A DNA stretch of 64,000 nt. It comes from Capsaspora owczarzaki ATCC 30864 (taxonomy: Eukaryota > Opisthokonta > Filasterea). The translations under genes and the position numbers were made by a program. The notes under the pieces were generated by a model. That model saw only the letters and a program-made list of their open reading frames with translations. It ran no database searches and was not told the DNA's origin. Below are positions 22,321 to 33,959 of this stretch, one piece after another. The number at the start of each line of letters is the position of its first letter. Position 1 is the stretch's first letter. The stretch covers positions 210,460 through 274,459 of the forward strand of contig NW_011887307.1 of NCBI RefSeq assembly GCF_000151315.2. The letters are read 5' to 3'.

Positions 22321-23374
22321 TGTGAAGGTTGTTCTGTGTGTGTTAAATAATAAAAAAATGGAAGAGTGAGCATTTCCAAATCAAAAAGCGACAATTATTT
22401 AAATCAGGATTGCACGTGGGGAGAAGGAAGAAAACGATGAAACAGCATTTTAAAAAAAAACACTCGTGGGGTTCGGCGTCAACACCCCACGCTGACGTTC
22501 GCGTTTCGACGCTCGTTTTTGGCAATGCGCAAGGGGATGGGGATGAATGGATCCTAATCCGAGTGTGCACGACGAGAGCGAAGAACAAACGCAGAACGAC
22601 AGTTGGAGGAAGTGTTGAAGAGGGAAAAAAACGAAAAAAGAAAAAAGTGAAAAAAAGGCAATTTTTTGTTGTTTTCCAGAACGTTCTAAATTTCAAAACA
22701 GAAACGGCTTGTCCGATGCGATCGATCGTGACAGCGCAGCAGTGGCAGACGATTGCAAGACGAGCATCTCACGCAAGAGGCAAAAGAGCGCGAAGAAGAG
22801 AGCGGAGAAGAGGAAGCGAGAGAGAAAAGCCCGAAGGCGAAAAAGAAAAAGAAAAAAAAAAGAACCACATGTTTCTGTTTCGCGTTTTTCGTTTTCCACT
22901 TTCACGTCCATCTCCAGGCCGAGGAAAGGGGCATCGGATGGCCCGCGCACCGCAATCCAGTGTGCAGAGACACTGTCTAGCGGATTGCGAGGAGGGGAGG
23001 AGGGGACAAGCGGGGATGGGCCGAGATCGGCTTCGAGAAGGAAGATGGAAGCAAGTCACGTTCGATTTTTTTTCTTTTCACAAACCTGTAAAAGAGTGCT
23101 CTCTCCCAAATTCGGTTGTCGTTCTATTTCAAAATGCAGCATCAAAAGCTAAATCGACAACGATTGGGGGAAAAAAACTGAGAGTTTGGAGGTTGCTGAT
23201 TGTCGGTCGTTGCTAACTGTGCATTTGGAAAAATGAATCCAGCAACAACAACGACCAATCTTGGCCACAACTTCAGTCTCACAGTTGTGTTTGGTGCAAT
23301 CTTTGCAGCAAACTGATCTCACACAAGCATCTGGACAACCTACTCTCATTTGTTCAACAACCAAAACCAAGCGA
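22321..23374. other. Divergent promoter region, EF-1alpha / aspartokinase-homoserine dehydrogenase
   Basis: About 1.05 kb between two divergent start codons, with A-rich and G-rich runs. No gene is seen. A perfect heat-shock-element-like motif is listed separately at 22674. Confidence 0.5.
22674..22686. promoter_or_regulatory. Heat-shock-element-like motif
   Basis: TTCCAGAACGTTC is a perfect three-unit TTCnnGAAnnTTC element, 354 bp upstream of the EF-1alpha start and in the shared divergent region. About half such a match is expected by chance in 64 kb, so position is its main support. Confidence 0.3.
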
Positions 23375-26300
23375 ATGTCGACTCCGTCGAGCTCCTTCTG
23401 GCCGTGGGCCTCATCGACCAACTGGCAATGGACTGTGCATAAGGTGTGGAGAATTGAATCAAAATCATGCTCCAATCACCAAGTGTCCAATCCGATCAAA
23501 CCCCGTCCCCCGGAAAGCAGCGACCGCGGATTCCATGCTGCCTTGCTTTTCGGCCTTGTCTTGGCTTTTCCGAGCAGCAGTGCAGTGACTTGGGCGAGAG
23601 GCGGATTGCAACCCTCACAGTTTGAGCCTGAGTTTGGTTGGAGAATGAAGTCATCACACTTTATACCTCCGCTGACCTCCTTGCTCGATCTTGGTCCTGC
23701 GCCTCGCTCTGTTCTCACCGGCGCATCATTGCTTGTCATTGCTGTGTCTGCTCTTTCTCATTCTGCTTGCAGTTCGGCGGCACGAGCATGGCCAATGCGG
23801 CGTGCATGCGTCAAGTTGCGGAGATTCTTGACAAGTCCTTGTCGCCCAGCGATCGTGCCAACAAGATGCATCAGGTAAGCCAAGCGCCCTCGATCAGCGT
23901 GCGGGCCACAAAAGCACGGAATACTGGTTTGGTCGTCCCATGAAACTGGCTTTGTGTTTGTTTGTGGCTGGGTTGGGTTGTTTGAACTGTGACTATTTTC
24001 GTCAGGTTCGTGACCCCCGTATCACGCTTTGCGGGATTGGTGGTGGTGCCATCAATGGTTGGCAATAGTCAAAATGCAACCTCACAAACTTGGCCTCAAT
24101 CACATGTCGTTGCATTTTTCCGTTGAACTTTCGTTGCTTGTCTCACAACCTCAAATTTTTTTCCTTCCTTCCGGTCATTTCGGACAGGGCGCGGTCGTGT
24201 CGGCGATGGCCGGAGTCACCGATGGCCTGCTGGCTGTTATTGCGGCAGCACAGGCGCCAACGTCCAAGACCGATTATCTGACTCTGTTTGCAGAGCTCGT
24301 TGCCAAACACGTCACAGCGGCAACGGAGCTGCTGGGATGCTCGTCTGGCGCAAACCCTGCGCACACCCCGCACTGCTCCCCGCGTCCGTTCGTCGAGTCG
24401 TCAGGAAGTGCATCCGCGTCGGCGTCCCTGTCTTCCTCGGCGTCCTTGTCGTCGTCCAGCGATTTCCTGCCATCAGGACTCTGCCAACAAAACGCCGCCT
24501 TGCTCTCCAACCTACTCGCCGTCATCCACGGCGATGCAGAGAACATTCGCGATCTGCTTCGCGCCGTGTTCTTGTCCAAGAGCTGCTCGGATTTCTACCG
24601 CGAGCTCATTGTCGGCCAGGGCGAGCTGTGGTCGACCCAAATCCTCCACGCCTATCTGCAGAGCACTGGCCGACGTGCAGGCTGGCTGGATGCCCGCCAA
24701 GTCCTGGTGGTGGACAGCGACCCGGCATCCACGGTGGCTCCGCCCGTGAACTGGAGCGTGTCGAGCCAAAAGTACCGCGAGTGGTTCCAGCACAAGGGCC
24801 GAGAATACGACGTTGTCGTTGTGACGGGCTTTGTTGCCAGCACCGAATCCGGCGCCCCGACAACCCTCAAGCGAAACGGCAGTGACTACTCGGGCAGCAT
24901 TTTTGGCAATCTGATGGATGCACAGGTAAGTGTGAGGGTGGCGGTACTAGCGGATGGAAAAACGAAATCAGCCAACTCACCAGCCGACCCTGACACTCGC
25001 AGGCAATCACCATCTGGACGGATGTGGATGGCGTTTACAGTGCAGACCCTCGGCGTGTCCCCTCCTCCCGCCTTCTTGACGAGCTCACTTACACGGAGGT
25101 AGGCAATCACCGAAGAATCGAAAGCGTAAACTTGTGTCTGTGTAAGAAGGTGTCGTGTTTATTCACGCTGACTGCCTTACTTTGGCTCTCAGGCCATCGA
25201 GTTTTCCTTCTACGGTGCCAAGATCATTCACCCGAAAACCATGGCTCCAGCCGTCACCAAAAACATTCCCATCTACATTCGCAACACGTTCAACGCATCG
25301 TGCCCCGGCACCAAGATTTATTCAGGCGCAACGTCTCCCTCTGCAGGTCTGTTGACGCTTTCTGTGGACCTTTTCGAGTGTTTGTGGACACCCCATAAGC
25401 TGACTTTTGTCCTTTCTATTGGATTGTTTGATTGTACTGGCCACCCCCCTCACCTAGTCGTCGGAGATTCCTCAAAGGCCGTGCGTGGCCTGTGCTCGAT
25501 CGACAACATTGCACTCATCAACGTGAAGCTCCTGAATGTTGGCGAAAACGAGTACATGCCGCTTGGCATCCGCAACCGCCTGCTCAACAGCCTCAAGAAC
25601 ATTCAAGTCCCCTTGGTGATGATGGCGCAGGCCGCACCAGAGCATACGGTCTCGTTCTGCGTCCCAGAAGACAGCGCTGAGCTTGCTCGATCGACCATCA
25701 CCGCACACTTTTCAGAGAATCGAGATTTGCACACTCCGAGCTCGATTGAGCTGTTCCGGTATGTAGTAGCGAGCGTCTGATTCGCTTTGATGATTCCACC
25801 TCACTCGGTCTTTGAAAATCTCTCGCCATAACCCCGGTTTTCAATCATTTCACAGCGGATTTGCCATCCTGACTGCTGTCGGCGACCAAATCAATCAGAC
25901 TCCCGGCATTGCTGCAAAGTTCTTCTCCTCGCTTGCTCGCTACGACGTCAATGTCCTGGGTATCGCGCAGAACGGCGAGCGCATCATCTGCATTCTGCTC
26001 CAAAAGAAGGACTGCACCACCGCCTTGCGCGTGCTCAGCGCCGAGTTTACGGTCCCGCAAAACTCAATCTCGGTCGGTGTGATTGGTCCAGGGCTGGTTG
26101 GCGGTGCCCTCTTGCGCCAGATGCTTGAGCGCGCCACCGCCACCGCTGGTGCAAGCACCTCGCACGCAGAGCTGGTCGTTCGCGGCATTGCTCGTTCGAA
26201 ATCCATGCTGTTGAGTTCTCGCACCGACGCGGCCTCGGGCGTGAATTTGCAGCAGGTGCTGGACGAGCTGTCAGCCAGCAAGCCGGCTGCCGTTGAAAAT

Positions 26301-27477
26301 GGCCAGGTCGTCGCGGGCCCGCAGCAACAGTGGCTGCCGCTTGACTTGAAGGCGTTCGTGTCGCACATTGCCTCGCTGGATGTTCACCACGCAGTGATTG
26401 TTGACTGCACGTCGGATGATGCCGTGGCCGCCCTCTATCCGGAATGGCTTGCGCGGGGCATTCACATTGTCACGCCCAACAAGCGCGGGTTCTCGGGGGA
26501 CGCCAAGCTCTACCGAAGCATCTACCAAGCAGCAAACCAAAACGCGACCTTGATTGGCAACGAAACCACGGTGGGTGCCGCGCTGCCCGTGCTGGCCACG
26601 CTTCGTACCATGCTTGACACTGGCGATGTCATCCAGTCTGTCGAGGGCGTTCTCAGTGGAACGCTGTCGTTCATTTTTGCAAAGTTCTCGAGCGGCGCCA
26701 GCGCTGCTGCGTCCACGTCAGCCCAGGCCTTCTCTTCGATCGTCAAGGAGGCACAGGCGCTTGGTTACACGGAGCCGAATCCCAAGGATGACTTGACTGG
26801 AGCGGATGTCGCTCGAAAGGTATGAGGGGGGCAATTCTTTTGCCGTAAATCGAGGAGGGGTTTTGTGCCGCGGACGTTTGTGGTTTTGGCGCTCATCTGG
26901 CATGGATGTTTATGTTTCAGGTTTGCATTTTGGCTCGGTTGTGTGGCTTGGACGTTTCGCTGGACTCCATTCCAGTGGCTGGAATCCTCACCAACGAGCT
27001 CCTCAATACCAACTCTGCCAGTGAATTCATGTCGCTCCTGCCTTCCTTTGACGCTTACTTTGAGGAGCTGAACGCTGCGGCGAGTCGCGAGAACAAAGTG
27101 CTGCGCTTTGTCGGCGTTGTCGACGTTGCCAACAAGGCAGCCCGTGTCGAGTTGCGCAAGTACGCTTCCGCCGGCTTGGTGGTTGTCATTGATTTTTTTG
27201 TATTTATGTTGGCTTTTTGGGCATTCACTCAACAAAATCTGCACATTGGGAACTTGTGTCGTTTGTTTGCTCTGCAATTTTCAGGTACCCGACGAGCCAT
27301 CCATTCGCCTCGCTTCGAGGAGGAGACAACATTGTTGGCATCACCAGCAAGCGATATCCTCACTCGATTGTCATCCAGGGCCCCGGTGCTGGTGCCGACG
27401 CCACAGCGATGGGTGTCTTTGACGACTTGCTCAAGATTGCTGCGACAATTGGCAAACCTCGCTCGCGCTTGCGTTAA
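23375..27477 (+). CDS. Bifunctional aspartokinase-homoserine dehydrogenase
   Basis: Catalyses the first and third steps from aspartate to threonine and methionine. Nine exons join in frame to 951 aa: 23375-23443, 23773-23874, 24188-24925, 25003-25098, 25193-25346, 25458-25758, 25856-26819, 26921-27159 and 27285-27477. The kinase half starts WTVHKFGGTSMANA and has VVSAMAGVTD, SDYSGSIFG, IWTDVDGVYSADPR and YGAKIIHPKTM. ACT-like regulatory sequence (about 400-555) includes GIAAKFFSSLARYDVNV. The dehydrogenase half has the dinucleotide loop GVIGPGLVGGALL (about 560), TPNKRGFSGD, EGVLSGTLSFIF, YTEPNPKDDLTGADVARK and SHPFASLRGGDN. A Ser-rich insert lies near 24400-24470. Eight introns rule out bacterial contamination. 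Fungi have separate HOM3 and HOM6, so the fusion is notable in an opisthokont. Introns 1 and 2 (about 330 and 310 nt) are long. Confidence 0.95.
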
Positions 27478-27559
27478 TTCCGTCCGTGTTGTTCTTGTGT
27501 GTGTCTGTCTGTGTGTGTGTGTCTGTGTGTCTCTCTGAACCTAGCCTGTGTCCCATGTA

Positions 27560-28534
27560 ATGTCTGAATTTGCAAATGAAACTCAGTCCACAATCGTGCA
27601 AACCATGCCGCCGTCCAATGGATTCTGGATGACCGCCGGCATTCTCGCAAGCGTGGCTGTATGTGCTGGCTTGTTCATGCAGCATTATCTGGATTCAGCC
27701 ACCACACGAAACAATGACCAAATCACAACTGTCGTGTTTGATCTAGGAGGAGTGCTGCTCGAGTGGAATCCGACCAAGTTCATTGCAGCTCTCCATCCAG
27801 ACTCGCCCAGTGACGCCGAGTCGCTTCATGAGTCACAATCAACGTTAACGCATGATCACAGCGGCGTCACTGCGGAGCACGCGTCCGTGCAAGGTCAAGC
27901 GAAAGTGGGCGACGACATTGCTGCTCGGTCTGGCGTTGCTGTGGACCACCTCACTCCGCAAACACGCCGAGCATGCTTGGAGGGCATGACAAGCTCAGCT
28001 GCATGGAAGGCGTACAACCGTGGGACGGCGACGCTGACACAAGCGGCGCTGGATTGGGCCAAAGCGAAACGCTCCAATTCTGAGACGACCGCCGCCGGAA
28101 ATTGCGCGCTGCCAAGCGAGTCAGACCTGGCAAGTCTGTTTGAAGACTTTGGCTTGCGAGTGCCAGCGCTCATGACACCCATTCCGGCCGGATTGGCCGC
28201 GCTGCGCCGAGTGGATGCGCAGCAACGGTACCGACTGCTCGTTCTGTCCAACTTTCCACGCGACAACTATGAAGCTGTGCGCACCTTGTGGCCAGAAGTG
28301 TTTGAGCCATTCAGTGGGGCCGTCATGTCTTTTGAAGTGGCGCTGATGAAGCCGCAGCGCGAAATCTACCTGCGGTTGCTGGACGAATTTCATTTGCGCG
28401 CCGGCGAGTGTGTGTTTATCGATGACAAGCCCGAGAATGTTGCTGGCGCGGTGGCCGTTGGCATGGTTGGTGTTTCCAATCTTGATCGTGGCGCTCAGTT
28501 GGAGGCTCGTCTTGCAGCAATCGGAATATTGTGA
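27560..28534 (+). CDS. HAD-superfamily hydrolase, membrane-anchored
   Basis: Single-exon 324 aa protein starting 82 bp after the upstream stop. One hydrophobic segment (about residues 22-44, GILASVAVCAGLFMQ) suggests an N-terminal membrane anchor. HAD motifs follow in order: motif I VFDLGGVLLEW with the nucleophilic Asp, motif II VLSNFPRDNY, motif III Lys in ALMKPQREIY, and motif IV FIDDKPENV. The DLGG form, with Gly replacing the second Asp of DxD phosphatases, resembles YihX and the epoxide-hydrolase N-terminal group. A low-complexity insert of roughly 90 residues lies between motifs I and II. The superfamily is clear. The substrate is unknown. The ATG at 27560 is used because the upstream in-frame codon is GTG. 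Confidence 0.85.
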   Translation: MSEFANETQSTIVQTMPPSNGFWMTAGILASVAVCAGLFMQHYLDSATTRNNDQITTVVFDLGGVLLEWNPTKFIAALHPDSPSDAESLHESQSTLTHDHSGVTAEHASVQGQAKVGDDIAARSGVAVDHLTPQTRRACLEGMTSSAAWKAYNRGTATLTQAALDWAKAKRSNSETTAAGNCALPSESDLASLFEDFGLRVPALMTPIPAGLAALRRVDAQQRYRLLVLSNFPRDNYEAVRTLWPEVFEPFSGAVMSFEVALMKPQREIYLRLLDEFHLRAGECVFIDDKPENVAGAVAVGMVGVSNLDRGAQLEARLAAIGIL

Positions 28535-29477
28535 TGCATTGGGGTGTGAATGCGAGCGGCGTGGCCAGGCAACGCACGTATGAACCGTAACCTTTATGTG
28601 AAGATTGTGAATGTTTTTACTTTGTGATATTTATTACCGGCATGGACGAGATTGCATTTATTGTGGCGTTGGAGCTCATTGTACTTGTTTCAAAATTTAA
28701 ACAACCGTCCATAGTTGTATTGGAGGGCTAATACAGCCGCCTAGTCAGATATTTCGTGTTGATGTCATGTTGTTGTACTCGGAGCAAGCTTTTGTGAAAG
28801 GTGGCGAGGCAGCAGTACTGAAAGAAGACAAAGCTTGGCGCGGCACACAAAGTATGCCAAATCGCCCTCATAACCACAGTACATCGAGCCACCCATGCCG
28901 TCCTACTTGTGTTCAACTGATTGAAAATATGGTTTTGAATCGCTTGTTGGGTCCAATAGCTGGTTTACTGACTTTGGGCAGAAATTGTTGCGAAGCGAAC
29001 GTCTTGCGTCCTTGTGCGAGGCTAGATGTCATCACATAACACCGTATCTTTGCGGCCGATCATTTGAAATGTTGAATGATAAAGATTTCAATGTTTGTGA
29101 GGTTGGTTTGTAGATTGGATGCAGACATGACAAAAGTAAAGTTCGCTCCCGGTTTGGTCATTCAAGTATCGAGAGCTCTGTTTTCTTGATTCCAGGTTTC
29201 TCGCCAGCGACAAATGGAAATCGTGCAACCAAGCTACACACGCTCACCCTCTCCCCTTTAAAACACGCATCTATACATGGAGTGCCAACATGCTGAATTT
29301 CATGCGCTGCACGAGCAATGGGAGGGCAAGAGGAAGCGAGAACCGAAAAATGTTACAAACCCAATCGGTCTTTCCCTCATTCCTTACGATATCTGCAGTA
29401 AACAATCCTTCCGAATTCATTGTACGCGATTCAGTAGTGATTTCAGGTTCAGTTACGGGGCAAGGTCGCGATCCAGG

Positions 29478-29515
<38 letters not shown>

Positions 29516-29681
29516 CAATCGAAACTGCTCGTTTGCGACTGTGCACAGACCTTGTGTGAATCGATGGATGTACACAATGCATGACAAGTGGAGCAACAAG
29601 CGGGAGCAGAGAAAGGCAGGTGCGAGAGAAACGAATAATAATAAAAAAAAAGGCAAAAAAAAGAGCAAAAAAAAGCGAATT
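28535..29681. other. Intergenic, gene-free stretch
   Basis: About 1.15 kb between the HAD gene and the tRNA gene. It is AT-richer than the genes and holds a pure A run of about 37 nt near 29478-29514. No protein or RNA gene is recognised. Confidence 0.5.
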
Positions 29682-29753
29682 AGCTCACGGACGGGATCGA
29701 ACCGTCATTTGAAGATTCAGAGTCTTCCGTCCTAACCATTAGACGACGCGAAA
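29682..29753 (-). tRNA. tRNA-Gln (anticodon CUG)
   Basis: On the minus strand a cloverleaf can be drawn: D-arm GTCTAATGGTTAGGAC, anticodon stem GAAGA/TCTTC around loop CTCTGAA (anticodon CUG), T-arm GACGGTTCGATCCCGTC and U discriminator base. The B box GGTTCGATCCC is close to consensus, and a T8 run (Pol III terminator) follows within about 10 nt. The acceptor stem is imperfect: pair 1-72 is U:C, and two further pairs are wobble. It could be a weak or decaying gene, although the internal promoter and terminator look intact. Confidence 0.72.
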
Positions 29754-30450
29754 ACTCAACAGGGCAATTCAGCTTTTGAACTATGAATACTCCAGCAAAG
29801 TAAAATTCCATACAGAAAGATCATCAGGTTCCAAGGTCGTGTGATTTCTTGTTGCTGACTTCACCTACAGAGAGCTGATTTTTGAAACCATCCATTCCAT
29901 CGGAGCGGCATCAGTGTTTGAATTGGGTCCAAGCGGCAAAATCACAAAAACCCGCAAAGCATTCAACAACATGCCTATTCGAGCAACTCCTGCGCGCCCC
30001 TAAAACTGCCGGTGCCGGTACTGACACACATGATTGTATAAAGCTATCAACACTGCTTGCTGCTTGCTGGTCTTATTTTTTGGTGAGAGCGAGCCGCTGA
30101 ACCAACACTCTGCCAAATTGTGGGAGACGATCAACCAACACTCTGCTAAATTGCTGCCTCTCACAACAGAGTCCTGTGAACTATGATGTCACCCACCAAT
30201 ATTGGCAACTAACACAGAATCAAACACTTTGGTGCATGCATTTGTGGTTTTTTTCCCGCCTCGTGTTGTTGTCGGTTTGGTTTTGCGGTAAGAAATTCCT
30301 CGTCAAGAAAGTTGCTGAATTTGGAGCGTTTGGTTGTTCAGTTTTCATTTTTTGTTGTTTTGGTTGTTCTTTTTTTCCTCGCGTTCTGCTGCTGCATTGC
30401 AAGAAAGAAAACATAGCAAACAAGCAAACGTTTTGCCCCAGAAAAATCTC
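29754..30450. other. Intergenic, upstream of LRR-kinase-RING gene
   Basis: About 700 bp. Contains two copies of a 20-bp direct repeat, ACCAACACTCTGCCAAATTG, at 30101-30120 and 30133-30152 (one mismatch, 32-bp spacing), 300-350 bp upstream of the kinase start. No gene is seen. Confidence 0.5.
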
Positions 30451-33400
30451 ATGTCAAACGCAACCGTGACACTCGCTCAGCCAACGACGGCCGCTGAGGT
30501 TGAGCAAGTGCGAGCGGCGTTGCTCTCGCCGACCTGCTCCATCAAGACGCTTCTGTAAGAGCTGCAGGTGTCATCGAATTCTTTCCTTCCTTTTCTCTGT
30601 GCCGGCGCTATGCATTTTATGGTTTTGTAGGGCACCAGGCGACAGTGCACTCATCATTGCGTTGATTGACTCGAACAGAATCACCGATACGGCAATCTCC
30701 CCCGATGTCATTGCTCGCCTGCTCGAGTCGCTTGCTTCAAACCGCTCTCTTACACGACTCGAGTATGCCGCGGTTTGTTTCAATGTACTCTGTTCAAATC
30801 TTGAGCGACAGCAGAATCTCACTTGTCTTTCTAAACCCACTTTCATCGATGGTCTCCAATTTTTTTTTTTTTAGCATTTCGTGCAACGCGATCGACAACA
30901 AGACTGTGGCAGCTCTTGCTTCCATGCTTGTGCACAACCGCGTGCTGGCCTACGTCGAGTAAGTCCTTGTTCGTCGTGTTTCATGCATGTCTGACACGCG
31001 TATTCACACAATCCGCGTTTGTACTTTCGCCTACTTTTGACAGCATTCATACCCCTCGAACAAGCAAACATCGCAGAGCGGCAAGCGCCTCCGACATCCT
31101 CAGCACCTCAGCGTCTGGGTCCGATACGACCATCAACGACACATGTTCACCCGCCATTGCACAAGCTTTGGCACTGAACAAGTCGCTGGTTTCGCTCGTG
31201 CTCCCCCTTGCCCGTTTCACGGATGCCGGCTTCACCGTCATCTTGAACTCGATTGCCACGCACAATACTACGCTGCTCAATCTGGTTCTCGGTGGTTCCC
31301 AGTCGCTGTACATCCAGAACGTCCTCGAAGGGCTTTTGGTGCGAAATCGCAACATGATTGCCGGCACACTCGCCTCTGGCCCCCATCCCCTGCAAGTCAC
31401 ACCACCATTGTCCCGCACGGACTCGGCCGAAGGCTCGCTTGTCTGCTCACCGAAGGGCACTGCACGGTCCCTCGACGCAGTTCTCAGTACCAATCGGGAG
31501 GACGACGAAGAACCCGCTGGCATGTTCCGAAAGCGGCGCGCTGCATCCGCCTCAGCTGCACACCGACACCGAAACTCGACCACCGTGATGAGCAAGCAGC
31601 AGTCGACTCCATTATTCGACACGACGAACTGGAGCTCTGCTGCCGCCCCTTCTGCTGTGTCTCCCGAGCCCTCGGCGCCTTGCGAATCCGAAACTTCGTC
31701 CACGGGGTCGGCAACGCTCCCATCGCGTCCTGCTGATTCTGGGCACGTGACTGCTTGGCTAAATTCCCTCGGAGCGTCATCCAGCAGCACGGCCTTGCTG
31801 TCGGGCGCGACCGAATCGATGGGTGGTGGCCACTCGCAATCGATTCTGCCTTCGCTGGTGTCACCGTCGATTGCGTCGAGCCTGGCTTCCAACATCAACG
31901 CGCTGCAGGCTCTACTGCCTCGGCTTTTGACAGAAGCGAGCCAGAAGCAAGATGAGGTGACGGAGCGCTTGCAGTTACGCAGTTTGCTTAGCACTGCCAA
32001 CTCGACAATCGATGATCTCCGACGCGAGCTTGCGGAAACTCACCAGCGACTGCTTGCAGAGACTGACCGACATGCTCTGGAACGAGCATCTGCCCAGGCG
32101 CAGATCGCGGCGTTGACCACCGAGCTTAACAACATGAAGCTGGCTGCGCAGCAGATGGAGCTTGCTCGGCACGCTGCAAGTGTTGCAGCCCATGTTCCGT
32201 CTACTGCTGCCATGTCATCGACTGGCACCCCCAATGGTCACCAGCAATCATCACCGTTGACTGCCCCGGCCAGCAAGGCATCGTCGCAACAAGGCAGCAA
32301 GGTTGGGCGGCACCGGCCCATCAATCTGTCGTTTGCAACGCACGACAACTCTACGCGAGTTCGCCGGGCAGAGTCCTCGATGGTCACGTTTGCGGCCCAC
32401 CAAATCGCCGAAGCCACCGGGTCCTTTGCTGCAAGCAACATCATTGGCAAAGGCCGGTGGGGAACCGTGTTCAAGGCCAAGCTGCTTGGCACGGATGTGG
32501 CCGTCAAGCGCGTGACGCAAGCCAGTATCGCACAGTTTGAGGCGGAGCTGGTGGCACTGTCCTACTTTCGCCATCCAAACATTGTTCAAATCATTGGTTT
32601 GGCAAAGGACGACGACTACTTGTTTATCGTGCTCGAACGTCTGTGCAACGGCAGCCTTTCCGAACGCCTGATGTGTGCATCTGGCACCGACCCACTCACC
32701 GTGTCGACGCGCGTCAACATTGCGCTCGGCGTGGCACAGGGCATGGAGTATCTGCAGTCCGCCATTCCTCGCCTTCCAATGTTCCACCTGGACTTGAAGT
32801 CTGCCAACATTTTGCTGGACGGAGCGTTCGCACCCAAGATTGCGGACTTTGGCTTGACTCGAGCAGTGCCACTTGCGCTTGATGGCCCAGATAGTTTCTC
32901 GCAAGTGCCAAAGCTCCAAGGGACGCTGGCCTACATTTGTCCCGAGTATCTCACGTATGGTCGAGTGTCGCGACGCACAGACGTGTTTAGCTACGGTGTC
33001 ATTCTGCTCGAGCTGCTCACGGGGCGAGTGGCCGATGCCAACCTTCGCGTGGATGCTCGACGCCAGTGGAAGCTCCATCGGTCTCTCGAAGCCATGCTCG
33101 ACCCAAAGCTGGGCCAATTGTCGGCGAATCAGAGCAGTGTGGCGCTTGCTACGGCTCGCGTCGCGATGGACTGCGTCGACGAGTCGCGCCTCGATCGACC
33201 GCCCTTCAAGTCGCTCGTCCACTTTTTCAGCCAAGTGGTGGAGTCTGGTCACGCGAATGGCGCTGATCTCATTTCGGCAACAACTTGCCCAACACAGTCT
33301 CTCGAGGAGCTGCGGCGTCGCGAGTGTGTCGTCTGCTGCGACGCGCCAACAAACGCTCAGTTGCGCCCCTGCCGACACGCGGCCACCTGCGAAGCATGCG

Positions 33401-33570
33401 CTCAGGAACTGCTGGATCGGCATGAGGCTTGCCCAGTCTGTCGCTGCCTGGTTCAGTCTTACATAATTGGCGACTTCCAACACACATTCACGGCAGCCAC
33501 AACACCAAACGCTGAGAGCTCGCTCCCATTTCACTACAAGGAGCAAACCCGTTCTGATACGCGAGTGTGA
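30451..33570 (+). CDS. LRR-kinase-RING protein (non-RD Pelle/IRAK-like kinase)
   Basis: Predicted 948 aa from exons 30451-30554, 30631-30762, 30875-30958 and 31044-33570. All introns are phase 2, and exon 3 is an 84-nt LRR exon, the same module as in LRR-kinases A and B. RI-type LRRs (about residues 20-215) are followed by a Ser-rich linker, a coiled coil (about 420-475) and a TKL kinase domain (about 565-850). The kinase has IIGKGRWGTVFKA, VAVKR, HLDLKSANILLDG, DFGLTRA and GTLAYICPEY. A C3HC4-like RING finger closes the protein (about 869-915): CVVC, CRHAATCEAC, CPVCR. ATP-binding and catalytic Asp residues are present; HRD is HLD. I infer a cytosolic kinase that could also act as a ubiquitin ligase. 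Ligand and targets are unknown. No signal peptide or membrane segment is seen. Confidence 0.88.
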
Positions 33571-33959
33571 GCATGCCGTGTACAGCAGACATGTACAGTT
33601 GTAATTTTCTACTTGTCAAAAGTGATTCGCTATTGCCCGATTGTCCTGGATGACACATGGCTTTGGAAATAACACGTTTTAAGCACATCGACAACACAAA
33701 AAACAAGTCCACTATTAGGTCAAAACACACAAAATAAACCAGAATGATCAAAACAGAAGGAGCAAAAAAAAAGTCCACATTTTGTATTTCGTCTACATCA
33801 ACTAGGGATCAAAGGGTCAACAGGCAACAAACTATTCGTCAAAATGAAAGAGTGGCCGAGAAGGCGGTGGGGGGGGGCGGGGTGGAGGAGGAGGGAGGGG
33901 GTGGTGAGGTGAAGCAAAAGGCATTGTACAGAGTTTGCAACAAAACGACGATAACTGAA
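33571..33959. other. Convergent 3' region
   Basis: 389 bp between the stops of the LRR-kinase-RING and EMI1-like genes. It has a poly(A) signal for the plus-strand gene at 33733 and a G-rich run near 33867-33905. No gene is seen. Confidence 0.5.
33733..33738 (+). terminator. Poly(A) signal AATAAA
   Basis: AATAAA 163 nt past the stop codon of the LRR-kinase-RING gene. A short motif supported by position only. Confidence 0.35.

Noticed and set aside
20905-22350. 481-codon open frame on the plus strand opposite EF-1alpha
   Set aside because: Mirror of the strongly GC-biased EF-1alpha codons. Its translation is Val/Gly/Asp-rich with no motif.
23375-27477. Bacterial contamination or a prokaryotic insert because of the AK-HSDH fusion
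   Set aside because: Eight GT-AG introns interrupt the reading frame, and flanking genes are eukaryotic.
32251-33546. 431-codon minus-strand frame opposite the LRR-kinase-RING gene
   Set aside because: Covers the kinase and RING codons on the other strand. No motif of its own.
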